A DNA stretch of 64,000 nucleotides, taken from assembly GCA_045629285.1 (NCBI GenBank), contig JAZQQY010000018.1, positions 1 to 64,000 on the forward strand, in the 5' to 3' direction. The DNA is from UBA1723 sp045629285. Its GTDB lineage: Bacteria > Bacteroidota > Bacteroidia > Bacteroidales > Paludibacteraceae. Positions 25,439 through 34,658 of this stretch are shown here, one piece after another (positions within the stretch are counted from its first letter, which is position 1; each line of letters opens with the position of its first letter). The notes beneath the pieces were generated by a model. That model made no database searches. It was given only the letters and a program-made list of their open reading frames with translations, and was not told the origin of the DNA. A program made the position numbers and the translations under genes.

Positions 25439-27796
25439 ATGTCACAACAACCACAAAGAAATATACAAAACAACATAGAGGAGGAGGAAATTAATATTTC
25501 CGACCTCCTACAGTTGTGTTTATCCAAATGGAAATGGTTTGTACTATCAGTAGTGCTATGTCTTTCTGCAGCAACGCTATACCTGATGTCGGCATCTCCT
25601 ATCTATACTCGTACTGCAACACTACTTATAGAAGAAAACAACAAAAAAGGAAAGTCTGCAGTAAGTTTGACAAGTGAATTCCAAGACTTGGGTTTATTTA
25701 CCAATTCTACGAACATCAACAATGAATTGATAGCATTGAAATCACCATCTTTGATGGCTCAAGTAGTCAATGAATTGGATTTGACCAACCAATATATCAT
25801 AAAGCAGAGATTAAGAAAAACTTGTCTATACAAAAACTCACCCGTTAAAGTTGATTTGCCAGATCTTGACAATGTAACAGACAATATTTCTTTCAGAATC
25901 TATGCAGACTATGAGAAAAAGGTTGTTTACCTTAGCGAGTTTAGACAAAATGCAGTCGAATTCGAGAAAAAAATAGAAGGAAGTATCGATAGCACAATCG
26001 CTACTCCTGTCGGAAACGTCATTGTTTATGCGACTAAATATTTTTGCGAAAACACAGAAATATATTTCAGTCATAACAAGCTAAAGTCTGTCACAGATGG
26101 ATATTGCGGCAAATTGACTATAAGTTTGGCCGACAAAAACTCATCTGTTCTAAATTTATCAATCAACGATCCTTCGCCAGCAAGAGCAGAAGACATTTTG
26201 AATTCGATTATTAAGAATTATAATGACAATTGGCTTCAGGACCGCAACAAATTGGCAACTAAGACATCTGAGTTCATTACAGAACGTTTGCAGATGATTC
26301 TTCAGGATTTGACAGGTATCGATAAAAACATTGCAAACTTTAAGGGAGAAAACCTTCTTCCTGACATCAAGGCTGTATCTCAGATATATTTGGAGCAGAA
26401 TTCGGAGAGCGTAAAGCAGTTGCTTTCACTTAACGGACAGTTGATGACACTAAAGTACATCAACGATATGCTTCACAGCCAGACATTCGAGGAGCCGCTT
26501 CCATCATCGTCGGCGCTATCTAACGGAAGCATCCAGCAGCAGGTAAACAAATACAACGAAAAGTTGTTGGAGAGAAACCGTTTGATTGCCAACAGTAGTG
26601 GCAACAACCCATTGGTGACAGACATGACCGAGACTTTGAAGGAGATGCAGAAAGTGATTCTTCAGAGTGTAAAGAGTGAGATCACTGCACTTAACATGCA
26701 GATTGACCAGATCAAGGATCAAGAATCCACCACTATCAGCAAGTTGGCAAGAAATCCAAATCAGGCAAAATACCTATTGTCGGAGGAGCGTCAGCAGAAG
26801 GTCATGGAGGGTCTATACCTATTTTTGCTACAAAAGCGTGAGGAGAACGAACTATCCAAGGCATACGATGCCAACAAGTCTAAGATCATCACTGAGCCAA
26901 GAGGTTCTGATGCGCCGATCGCTCCACGCAGCGCCATCATAATATTGGCAGCTTTTGCAATCGGATTGGTTATTCCAGCAAGTATTCTATACATACTGGA
27001 GAGCATGAACACAAAGGTTCGTAACAGAAAGGATTTGGAAAACATGATAATCCCATTTGCCGGAGAGATTCCAAATCAGCCTGATATCACAGAAAAGAAG
27101 CTTGCAGTCGAGCAAGATAATAGAAATCTAATCAATGAATCGTTCCGTGTTCTACGAAGCAATGTCGACTTCATCCTTGGAAACGACAGCAAGAAGGTTG
27201 TGATGATCACATCCCTTAACCAAGGTAGCGGAAAGAGTTTCATATCTGCTAACCTGGCTTCATGTGTAGCACTAAGAGACAAGAAAGTCATAGTATTGGA
27301 TTTGGACTTGCGTCGTGCAACACTTTCCAAGATTGCAAATTCACCGAAATCTGGTTTGGCAGATTATTTCAACGGGAAGGTAAAGAACTGGAAAGAGGTT
27401 GTCGTAAAGGCAGAAGACAACAATAATCTTGACGTATTGCCAGTGGGAACTATGCCACCGAATCCGACAGAGCTATTGCTTAACAAGACATATTTGCCAG
27501 ACATAATTGCAGAATTGCGCAACTTGTACGACTATATTTTCATTGACTGTCCTCCAGTTGATGTTGTGGCCGACGCAGGTATCGCAGCAAAGTATGCCGA
27601 CATGACTTTGTTCGTATTGAGAGCAGGATTGATGGAGAAGAGCCATCTACATCTTGTAGATGATTTCTATGAAGAGAAGAAGTATCCGACAATGAGTATC
27701 GTTCTTAACGGAACTGACCCTAGCAACTACAAGTATGGATACGGCTATGGTTATGGATACGGATACGGGAACAAGAAAAACTCTTATTATCGATAA
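25439..27796 (+). CDS. Polysaccharide co-polymerase / BY-tyrosine kinase (Wzc-like)
   Basis: 785 aa. N-terminal Wzz domain with a membrane segment at about 33-53 (WKWFVLSVVLCLSAATLYLM), a long periplasmic coiled region, a second membrane segment near 505-525, then a BY-kinase domain: NQGSGKS Walker A (594-600), VIVLDLDLRR Walker A' (617-626) and FIDCPPVDVVADA Walker B. The C-terminus has six Tyr-Gly pairs (about 766-777) and a final NSYYR, the autophosphorylation cluster. Controls polymer length and export with the Wza-like channel; the phosphatase encoded 11 nt downstream should reverse its phosphorylation. Confidence 0.95.
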   Translation: MSQQPQRNIQNNIEEEEINISDLLQLCLSKWKWFVLSVVLCLSAATLYLMSASPIYTRTATLLIEENNKKGKSAVSLTSEFQDLGLFTNSTNINNELIALKSPSLMAQVVNELDLTNQYIIKQRLRKTCLYKNSPVKVDLPDLDNVTDNISFRIYADYEKKVVYLSEFRQNAVEFEKKIEGSIDSTIATPVGNVIVYATKYFCENTEIYFSHNKLKSVTDGYCGKLTISLADKNSSVLNLSINDPSPARAEDILNSIIKNYNDNWLQDRNKLATKTSEFITERLQMILQDLTGIDKNIANFKGENLLPDIKAVSQIYLEQNSESVKQLLSLNGQLMTLKYINDMLHSQTFEEPLPSSSALSNGSIQQQVNKYNEKLLERNRLIANSSGNNPLVTDMTETLKEMQKVILQSVKSEITALNMQIDQIKDQESTTISKLARNPNQAKYLLSEERQQKVMEGLYLFLLQKREENELSKAYDANKSKIITEPRGSDAPIAPRSAIIILAAFAIGLVIPASILYILESMNTKVRNRKDLENMIIPFAGEIPNQPDITEKKLAVEQDNRNLINESFRVLRSNVDFILGNDSKKVVMITSLNQGSGKSFISANLASCVALRDKKVIVLDLDLRRATLSKIANSPKSGLADYFNGKVKNWKEVVVKAEDNNNLDVLPVGTMPPNPTELLLNKTYLPDIIAELRNLYDYIFIDCPPVDVVADAGIAAKYADMTLFVLRAGLMEKSHLHLVDDFYEEKKYPTMSIVLNGTDPSNYKYGYGYGYGYGYGNKKNSYYR
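27734..27769 (+). repeat. Tandem hexamer encoding the Tyr-Gly tail
   Basis: Six units of TAYGGN encoding Tyr-Gly in the kinase C-terminus. Synonymous differences between units suggest protein-level selection. Confidence 0.9.
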
Positions 27797-27807
27797 CGCT
27801 TATAAAT

Positions 27808-28521
27808 ATGGGGTTATTAGATCTATTCAGCAATAAAAAAACTATCGCCCGTTCAGGAATCCTTGACGGTTTCTGCGATAACCATATACATCTTCTTCCA
27901 GGCGTTGATGACGGAATTCAAAACATGGAAGACGCCCTTGCCCTTATCGGCTTGATGGAAGAGGCAGGAGTGAAAAAAATATGGTGTACTCCTCATATCA
28001 TGGAGGATATTCCAAACAAAACGGAAGATTTGAAGAAACGATTCGAAGAATTCAAGTCGGAATACAAAGGAAACATAAAGCTACATCTTGCTGCCGAGTA
28101 TATGATGGACAGCTTGTTTCTTGATCGTTTGGAAAAAGGAGACTTATTGGTACACGAAGACAATCACATCCTTGTCGAGTCGTCGACTGTAGCTCCGCCA
28201 TACGGATTTAAGGATACATTAAAAGAAATAATGCATAAAGGGCATTATGTCATACTAGCACATCCTGAAAGATATCAGTTCCTTGACATGAAAAAATACA
28301 AGGAGCTGAAAGACATGCAAATCAAGTTCCAGGTCAATCTAACATCTCTACTAGGGCTTTATGGCCCAGCAGTCAAGGAGAAAGCTGAAAAACTGCTAGG
28401 ATTAGGCTACTACAACTGCATCGGAACAGATACTCACGGCATCAGAAGGTGGAAAAACATGACCGAGCAGAAGATTCATAAAAAAATACTAAAGCAGGTA
28501 CGCGAAATACCTGGACTATAA
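27808..28521 (+). CDS. PHP-type tyrosine phosphatase (CpsB/CapC-like)
   Basis: 237 aa. PHP metal motifs are visible: DNHIHLLPGVDDG (about 24-36), CTPHIM, the AEYMMD block, LAHPERYQFL and GTDTHGIRRW. The family dephosphorylates the Tyr tail of BY-kinases in capsule systems. It follows the kinase by 11 nt, so the pair should be co-expressed. No signal peptide, as expected of a cytoplasmic enzyme. Confidence 0.92.
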   Translation: MGLLDLFSNKKTIARSGILDGFCDNHIHLLPGVDDGIQNMEDALALIGLMEEAGVKKIWCTPHIMEDIPNKTEDLKKRFEEFKSEYKGNIKLHLAAEYMMDSLFLDRLEKGDLLVHEDNHILVESSTVAPPYGFKDTLKEIMHKGHYVILAHPERYQFLDMKKYKELKDMQIKFQVNLTSLLGLYGPAVKEKAEKLLGLGYYNCIGTDTHGIRRWKNMTEQKIHKKILKQVREIPGL

Positions 28522-28560
28522 ATTTTCGGCAAAAGATAGGGAGAATTAGTTTTTTTTAAC

Positions 28561-28568
28561 TAAATTTG
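28561..28568 (+). promoter_or_regulatory. psd: Probable -7 box for psd-pssA
   Basis: TAAATTTG, 35 nt before the psd ATG, suggesting an internal promoter separate from the export module. Confidence 0.45.
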
Positions 28569-28603
28569 CGCGCCGGTAAACACAAAAAAGGCAAATAAAA
28601 AGA

Positions 28604-29278
28604 ATGACAATACATAAAGAAGGAAAAGGAATGCTATTGACGCTACTATTTATGTTAGCGTTGGTAATTACAGCATCATTCGTGTACTTCGGTACGAATG
28701 CTGCTTCTATCGCCATTTCCACACTTTGTGTTGCCATCTTCTTGTTTTTCCTAAATTTCTTCCGTAATCCGAAACGTGAATTCATTGGTTTTGAGGACGG
28801 TATGATTATTGCTCCTGCCGACGGAACAGTCGTAATCGCAGAGCCTTCGGAAGAGCCATTCTATTTTAAGGACAAGAGAATTCAAGTGTCCATTTTCATG
28901 TCGGTACTTAACGTGCATGCAAATTGGTATCCAACAAGAGGAAAGGTTGTCTACTACACTCACAATGACGGTAGATTCATGGCAGCTAATCTTCCAAAGT
29001 CAAGCACAGAAAACGAACGATCAACGATAGTCATTGAACTTGAAAACAAAGCTCAAATCTTGTTGAGACAGGTTGCGGGAGCTCTTGCACGCCGTATTGT
29101 CACTTATTCAAGAGAAGGTGATATCTGCGACGAAAACCAGCAGCTTGGTTTCATCAAATTTGGATCAAGAGTAGATCTTTACTTGCCTATGGACAGCGAA
29201 ATCCTAGTAGGCGTAGGCCAAAAAGTGACAGGAAATCAGACTGTCGTGGCAAGAGTAAAAAAGCCAAACAATGAATAA
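28604..29278 (+). CDS. psd: Phosphatidylserine decarboxylase, short (archaeal-type)
   Basis: 224 aa. Makes phosphatidylethanolamine from phosphatidylserine. Two N-terminal membrane helices (about 8-50), PADGTVV near residue 68, MSVLNVHANWYPTRG near 105 and the self-processing site KFGSRVD near 190, where Ser becomes the pyruvoyl group. Start MTIHKEGKGML. Its last 8 nt overlap pssA, so the two steps PS synthesis and decarboxylation are coupled. Confidence 0.95.
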   Translation: MTIHKEGKGMLLTLLFMLALVITASFVYFGTNAASIAISTLCVAIFLFFLNFFRNPKREFIGFEDGMIIAPADGTVVIAEPSEEPFYFKDKRIQVSIFMSVLNVHANWYPTRGKVVYYTHNDGRFMAANLPKSSTENERSTIVIELENKAQILLRQVAGALARRIVTYSREGDICDENQQLGFIKFGSRVDLYLPMDSEILVGVGQKVTGNQTVVARVKKPNNE

Positions 29279-30011
29279 AATCATAAAAAGCATTCCAAAT
29301 ACACTGACATGCATCAGTCTTTTCTTCGGTTGTTTGTCAGTACTTTGCTCTATGGAGGGCAATTTCCTATATGCTGCGATTTGCATTCTAATCGGATCAG
29401 TTTTTGATTTTAGCGACGGTTTTGCCGCCAGAGCTCTACATGCTTCATCTGCAATCGGAAAAGAGTTGGATTCTTTGGCAGATCAGGTGAGTTTCGGTGT
29501 CGCACCTGGATTCGCAATGTACTTCTGGATGAAAAATTACGCATCTTGTCCATGTTGCGAATTCCTTCCATACATCGCATTCCTAGTCCCAGCATTTTCA
29601 GCACTACGTTTGGCAAAATTCAATATCGACGAGAGACAAACGACAAGTTTCATCGGTCTGGCGACTCCAGCTAACGCAATGTTCCTTTCTTCACTTGTAT
29701 CTACAGCAGATATCCTAATGAAGGACGGTGTTTCTAACTGGTTTACAGCATTCTGTTGCAATCCTATCGCAATCGTAGTTATAATCATCGCAACATCATT
29801 GCTTTTGGTTTCAGAAATACCGATGTTTTCATTGAAGTTCAAGCATTTCGGTTTTGCAGGAAACGAAAGAAAGTTTATTTTGATCGGTTTTGCAATCGCA
29901 GCAATGGTAGTTTTCGGCATTTCCGGCATCTTCTTCGGAGCTGCATTCGCCACTATCCTATTCTACATTGCAATGTGTATTGTAGACCTTTTCATTGGCA
30001 AGAAAGACTAA
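29271..30011 (+). CDS. pssA: CDP-diacylglycerol-serine O-phosphatidyltransferase
   Basis: 246 aa membrane enzyme. The CDP-alcohol phosphatidyltransferase signature DG..AR........G...D...D is present as DGFAARALHASSAIGKELDS followed by LAD, near residues 45-70. It makes phosphatidylserine from CDP-DAG (made by CdsA) and serine. Overlaps psd by 8 nt; a strong terminator follows. Confidence 0.95.
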   Translation: MNKIIKSIPNTLTCISLFFGCLSVLCSMEGNFLYAAICILIGSVFDFSDGFAARALHASSAIGKELDSLADQVSFGVAPGFAMYFWMKNYASCPCCEFLPYIAFLVPAFSALRLAKFNIDERQTTSFIGLATPANAMFLSSLVSTADILMKDGVSNWFTAFCCNPIAIVVIIIATSLLLVSEIPMFSLKFKHFGFAGNERKFILIGFAIAAMVVFGISGIFFGAAFATILFYIAMCIVDLFIGKKD

Positions 30012-30033
30012 TCAGAAATAAAATCAAAATAGT

Positions 30034-30064
30034 AAAGACGGGATTGTTATTCCCGTCTTTTTTT
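30034..30064 (+). terminator. pssA: Intrinsic terminator of psd-pssA
   Basis: Perfect 10-bp stem AAAGACGGGA/TCCCGTCTTT with loop TTGTTAT and a T tract. Confidence 0.92.
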
Positions 30065-30154
30065 GTTTGTGCCACACCACAAAGTATCCATATACGATGC
30101 ATTATAACGTGTTGTAGCAAATAGAATTTGAGTTTTTGCAACGTATAAATGAAA

Positions 30155-30167
30155 ACCTACCATAGGT
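30155..30167. repeat. Short palindrome in the pssA downstream gap
   Basis: ACCTA, spacer CCA, TAGGT. It sits in the 140-nt stretch between two terminators, which otherwise shows no ORF. Confidence 0.3.
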
Positions 30168-30202
30168 GGAGATGGGAGGAATTCGTACCGCACAACAAAA
30201 AA

Positions 30203-30230
30203 GCCGTCAGCAACACTTGCTACTGACGGC
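30203..30230 (-). terminator. Intrinsic terminator of the 770-aa secreted protein gene
   Basis: GCCGTCAG/CTGACGGC stem with further inner pairing; on the minus strand a T6 tract follows. 21 nt past the stop. Confidence 0.85.
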
Positions 30231-30250
30231 CTAATAGATTTTCCAAACAG

Positions 30251-32563
30251 TTACTTAACCACCTTACGATTGATTATTTCTCCATTATTTAGATACTTGC
30301 GCTCGAATACAAATCCCTTTTTATCAGCGTCAATCTTCTGACCAACTGCATTATAGTATTCTACACTTACGACATCAGCCTCATCTACAATTGTGTCGAC
30401 AGAAGTGTTGCCGCCTCCGCAATCAGCACTCTTCACCATAAAGAATACTGCAGAAATATAAACCTGATCATCAGAAACCACACCACGATCAAAACCAGTC
30501 AATTTAGCGAAATCAGAGATAACAAGTCTTACATAGACTGAATCCAAATCGTTAGTGAACAAAGGATTTGTTGTCTTGTTAAATACGAAATCAGGTCTAT
30601 TTTGAATTCTAGACAAACTTATCCAATTTTTCTTATCTGTAGAATACTGATACAAATATGAAATATCTCCATCAAAAGAAGGTAAATTTGAATAAGTACC
30701 ATTAACTTCAACAATATCGTCATCACACAAACTGAACAAATCCTCGTTTGGAGTTGATGTCTCGATTACAACTACAGGCAAAACTGCAGTAGTATCTTCA
30801 ATAATAGGAGTTGAATCAGGCAATACACATGTACTCATGCAAACATTATCGATAGCGATATCACCTTGATTTGTTCCATAAAATTGTCCTGTATTTACGA
30901 TTTCAAAAGCGACCTCGTCTGACGAAGTAGGTATATAAGAGAATTCTATCTTCTTCCAGCCCATTTCCGCTATCGTCATTTTCTCCTGATAAAGAACAGC
31001 ATCACTCTTTACATCTCTTAGTCGCAATGCAACTTCAGCTACCATATTGCCTTTATTATTGTTTATTCCGCCAACGTAAGCAACACAAGAATATGATTTA
31101 TCAGCCTCCAAATCAGAAACAATACGACGATATATAACCTTGTTAGGAGCAGCATCTTTCATATCAAGAATCAACATACCACCTTTTCCGGTACCGGACA
31201 TGTCTCCTTCTACACCTGGAATATAAGGATTAAAATTAGCTATTGCAACTTGATCCTGAATATCACCTGTAGTAACTGGAAAATCAGAAGTGACACCTTC
31301 AGGCAATTTAGCATAAAGAGGATAATTAGGAAGTGTATACAAATAAGAATTTACTGGTTCATCCACAACTTTGCCATTCTTGTCAACATAAGAATAAGTT
31401 TCGTTATCCTTAAACTCACCGAAATCATCAAAGAATAGATTTTTAACTTTCAACGGATTTCCTTCAGCATCCATGCAACATGCCTGAGTCGTGATTTTAC
31501 GGTTTCCTGCCACCTGACACTCGTTTCTGCTCAAAGAATATGAAACCTCACTTTCTCCGATTTCATTGAATGTCACAGTTAAGCTAGGCTTTCTGCTCTT
31601 TTCTCCATTAACATCCCAAGCATAACTTACGCTGTCGCTTAGACCTTCAAAATAGAAATCTACAGCATCGCCCCAACATACAGTCTCAGCTCCATTCGTT
31701 CTCACTTTTGGAGCAGGTGTTCCTGTCACTTCTATATTGTCAATTCCAATAGGTAAGGAAGCAACCTGATTTGAGAAATAAAACGTCACATTACCGTCTT
31801 CATCAGTCTCAGCACTAAAAGACACATGCTCTATGTTGTCTTCCCAACATGAAAAACCAGCGCTATGTCCAGGCATACCATTAGAATAGCTATCCGAAAC
31901 AAAAAAACGAACTCTGTCAAAATTTCCATTTACCGTACCACTACCTTTACTGAAATCGGAAGCTAAAGTTTGCATTGTAAATCTATTCCTCATTCCGAGA
32001 TCGATCTCTCTTATTTGATCTCGCCTATCAACTCCTTCATTAATGAAAATCAAATAGTCTTCAAGACGATCTATTGAGTACAAAGAGATTGCATCAAAAG
32101 AAATTGTCACTGTTGAACCTGGTTCCAATCCTTTAAATGGCAAACTAAAAAGAGGGCTTCTTTCAGATTGTCCTGCAACAACCAACATGTTTCCAGAAGA
32201 AAATTCTTTCAAATATGGCAACAATGTTCTAGGATTATTAACTACCTGTACATAACAACCTGGAAAATTGTAATTTTTTGAAAAAAGTACTGAATCCAAA
32301 TTATCTGTTGTAGCATAGGATTTAAAATCTGCTTTCAAGAATCCATCCTGAAAAAAATCTTCCAATCCTACTGTCTTTGGTCCTTTGATAGATGCATTAC
32401 GAATGCTATCATTAAACCACTCATTTTCTTCTAATTTTGGATTACTTAGTTCAGTATAAGTATCAAAATTAATTTTGCTGACTACACACTCTGCTGCATT
32501 TGACGAAAAACCCGCCAACGACAAAGCAGCACCAGTGCAAAAACGTAAAAGTTTACTTTTCAT
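30251..32563 (-). CDS. Large secreted protein with paired beta-domains
   Basis: 770 aa. Signal peptide ending near residue 23 (SSNAAE). Two similar halves, each with a jelly-roll-like segment ending in IDN(I/V) (IGIDNIEVTGTP and IAIDNVCMSTC), the pattern of carbohydrate-binding or MAM/CBM-like domains. Between them is a PKD/Ig-like unit (ETVCWGDAVDFYFEGLSDS). The C-terminus (VEYYNAVGQKIDA ... NGEIINRKVVK) looks like the degenerate sorting-type tail common in Bacteroidales surface proteins. No enzyme motif seen. Single gene with its own terminator, role unknown. Confidence 0.65.
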   Translation of the reverse strand: MKSKLLRFCTGAALSLAGFSSNAAECVVSKINFDTYTELSNPKLEENEWFNDSIRNASIKGPKTVGLEDFFQDGFLKADFKSYATTDNLDSVLFSKNYNFPGCYVQVVNNPRTLLPYLKEFSSGNMLVVAGQSERSPLFSLPFKGLEPGSTVTISFDAISLYSIDRLEDYLIFINEGVDRRDQIREIDLGMRNRFTMQTLASDFSKGSGTVNGNFDRVRFFVSDSYSNGMPGHSAGFSCWEDNIEHVSFSAETDEDGNVTFYFSNQVASLPIGIDNIEVTGTPAPKVRTNGAETVCWGDAVDFYFEGLSDSVSYAWDVNGEKSRKPSLTVTFNEIGESEVSYSLSRNECQVAGNRKITTQACCMDAEGNPLKVKNLFFDDFGEFKDNETYSYVDKNGKVVDEPVNSYLYTLPNYPLYAKLPEGVTSDFPVTTGDIQDQVAIANFNPYIPGVEGDMSGTGKGGMLILDMKDAAPNKVIYRRIVSDLEADKSYSCVAYVGGINNNKGNMVAEVALRLRDVKSDAVLYQEKMTIAEMGWKKIEFSYIPTSSDEVAFEIVNTGQFYGTNQGDIAIDNVCMSTCVLPDSTPIIEDTTAVLPVVVIETSTPNEDLFSLCDDDIVEVNGTYSNLPSFDGDISYLYQYSTDKKNWISLSRIQNRPDFVFNKTTNPLFTNDLDSVYVRLVISDFAKLTGFDRGVVSDDQVYISAVFFMVKSADCGGGNTSVDTIVDEADVVSVEYYNAVGQKIDADKKGFVFERKYLNNGEIINRKVVK

Positions 32564-32584
32564 AATATTTTAATAATTTAGTTT

Positions 32585-33088
32585 TCACTTCACCAAATCT
32601 AATCCGAACATTATCAGACGCCAACCACAGTACAATCCAAGCACGAATTTTACCGTCGTCGCTATGATGAATCCAATCAGATTTCCGATTCCGGATTTCA
32701 TTGCAACCGCATTCTGCTGACCTGCGATTATCTCACCTATCATGGCTCCTAAAAAGGTGCAGATTATTGTCGACGTGCCAGGAGGAAGCGGAAGAGGCAA
32801 GAAAAATCCGGCAAGCAAACCGACTATACTACCCTTCACTCCGGCTGATGTGCCACCAAACTTCTTCGACGTCCACATAGGAAGGAAGAAATCCACGATA
32901 AACGTGGCTGCCACCAAGACAAAAATCACAAACAGTTCTAAATTCGACATCGGCACATCGGCACAAAAACGAGCCAACAACATCGCCAACAAATAAAGCG
33001 GCGTACCTGGCATTCCAGGTATGATACTGCCAAAAAGTCCGAGAAAAACCAACAGTAGGCAGACACACAAAATGAAACCAACCTCCAT
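32585..33088 (-). CDS. DUF456 family membrane protein
   Basis: 167 aa from the ATG at 33088 (a GTG two codons earlier is possible). Several hydrophobic helices and the DUF456 hallmark GSIIPGMPGTPLYLLAMLLA near residue 25, then FFLPLPLPPGTSTIICTFLGAM. Function unknown. It lies 22 nt upstream of the 770-aa gene and is probably co-transcribed with it. Confidence 0.85.
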   Translation of the reverse strand: MEVGFILCVCLLLVFLGLFGSIIPGMPGTPLYLLAMLLARFCADVPMSNLELFVIFVLVAATFIVDFFLPMWTSKKFGGTSAGVKGSIVGLLAGFFLPLPLPPGTSTIICTFLGAMIGEIIAGQQNAVAMKSGIGNLIGFIIATTVKFVLGLYCGWRLIMFGLDLVK

Positions 33089-33173
33089 AAGCACTTCTTT
33101 TATTTTGTAAAATTATGACACAAAGTTGGCAAAAAATCATTGTCGAACTCTAAAACTAACCCACTAATTTTAT

Positions 33174-33181
33174 TATTTTTG
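33174..33181 (+). promoter_or_regulatory. sufB: Probable -7 box for sufBCD
   Basis: TATTTTTG, 22 nt upstream of the sufB ATG, in the 115-nt divergent gap with the DUF456 gene. No SufR-like palindrome was recognised. Confidence 0.45.
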
Positions 33182-33203
33182 CAAAAATATGTGAAACGAC
33201 TCT

Positions 33204-34640
33204 ATGGATAATATAGTAGATAAAGTTACCAACGAAGATTATAAATACGGTTTTGAAACCAAAATCGAGACCGAGGTTATCCCAAAAGGTCTCAACGAAG
33301 ACATCATTCGTCTTATCTCAAAAAAGAAAAACGAGCCTTCTTGGCTGCTTGAATTCAGACTTGAGGCTTTCCGCCATTGGCAGACCTTAACAGTGCCTAC
33401 TTGGCCACATCTTTCTATTCCAGAAATTGATTTTCAAGATATTTATTATTACGCAGCTCCTAAGACAGAGTCTGAAGGCAGTGTGAACAAGGAGATCGAT
33501 CCTGAACTTCTTAAGACTTTCGACAAACTAGGTATTCCTCTTCACGAGCAGAAGGCCCTATCAGGAATGGCTGTCGACGCGGTAATGGATAGTGTCTCTG
33601 TCAAGACGACTCAGCAGGAGGCTTTGGCAGAACTTGGAATCATATTCTGCTCGATCGGAGAAGCAGTACAGAATTATCCAGAGCTTGTAAAGAAGTATCT
33701 TGGCAGCGTGGTCAGCCACACAGACAATTTCTATGCGGCTCTAAATTCAGCTGTATTCAGCGACGGCACTTTCGTATATATTCCTAAGGGTGTACGTTGC
33801 CCTATGGAACTTTCCACCTATTTCCGTATCAACGCAAAGGGAACAGGTCAGTTCGAGCGTACTTTAATCGTTGTCGACGACGACAGCTACGTATCATACC
33901 TAGAAGGTTGTTCTGCTCCGATGCGTGACGAGAACCAGCTTCATGCTGCAATCGTGGAGTTGATCGCAATGGAACATTCAGAAATCAAATATTCTACAGT
34001 CCAGAACTGGTATCCAGGCGATAAGGAGGGCAAAGGTGGAATCTACAACTTTGTGACTAAGAGAGCGTTGTGTAAGGGCAACGGATCGAAGGTTTCTTGG
34101 ACTCAGGTAGAGACAGGTAGTGCAATCACTTGGAAATACCCAAGTTGCGTGTTGATGGGCGACAATTCAGTAGGAGAATTCTACTCAGTAGCCGTAACAA
34201 ACAACTACCAACAGGCAGATACAGGTACTAAGATGATTCATCTTGGCAAGAACACTCGCTCACACATCGTGTCGAAGGGTATCTCAGCCGGACACAGCCA
34301 GAACAGCTACCGTGGATTGGTGAAAGTGGTGGAGAATGCAACTAATGCAAGAAACTTCTCTCAGTGTGACAGTCTTTTGCTTGGCGACAAATGTGGAGCC
34401 CACACATTCCCATACATGGAAGTAAGAAACGAGACAGCAGTGGTGGAGCATGAAGCAACAACTTCAAAGATCAGTGAAGACCAGGTGTTCTACTGCAACC
34501 AAAGAGGAATCAAAACAGAAGACGCAATCGCCCTAATCGTAGGCGGATATGCAAAAGAGGTAATCAGCAAGCTTCCTATGGAGTTTGCGGTTGAAGCAAA
34601 GAACCTATTGAGCGTATCATTGGAAGGAAGCGTCGGTTAA
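33204..34640 (+). CDS. sufB: Fe-S cluster assembly protein SufB
   Basis: 478 aa, full length. Scaffold subunit of the SufBC2D complex that builds Fe-S clusters in the cytoplasm. Typical blocks: PEIDFQDIYYYAAPK, VFSDGTFVYIPKGVRCPMELS, YLEGCSAPM and LLGDKCGAHTFPYMEV with the conserved Cys. SufC follows after 18 nt. The N-terminal YKYGFETKIETEVIPKGL is family-typical. Confidence 0.97.
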   Translation: MDNIVDKVTNEDYKYGFETKIETEVIPKGLNEDIIRLISKKKNEPSWLLEFRLEAFRHWQTLTVPTWPHLSIPEIDFQDIYYYAAPKTESEGSVNKEIDPELLKTFDKLGIPLHEQKALSGMAVDAVMDSVSVKTTQQEALAELGIIFCSIGEAVQNYPELVKKYLGSVVSHTDNFYAALNSAVFSDGTFVYIPKGVRCPMELSTYFRINAKGTGQFERTLIVVDDDSYVSYLEGCSAPMRDENQLHAAIVELIAMEHSEIKYSTVQNWYPGDKEGKGGIYNFVTKRALCKGNGSKVSWTQVETGSAITWKYPSCVLMGDNSVGEFYSVAVTNNYQQADTGTKMIHLGKNTRSHIVSKGISAGHSQNSYRGLVKVVENATNARNFSQCDSLLLGDKCGAHTFPYMEVRNETAVVEHEATTSKISEDQVFYCNQRGIKTEDAIALIVGGYAKEVISKLPMEFAVEAKNLLSVSLEGSVG

Positions 34641-34658
34641 TCAATAAAACAAAGAATT

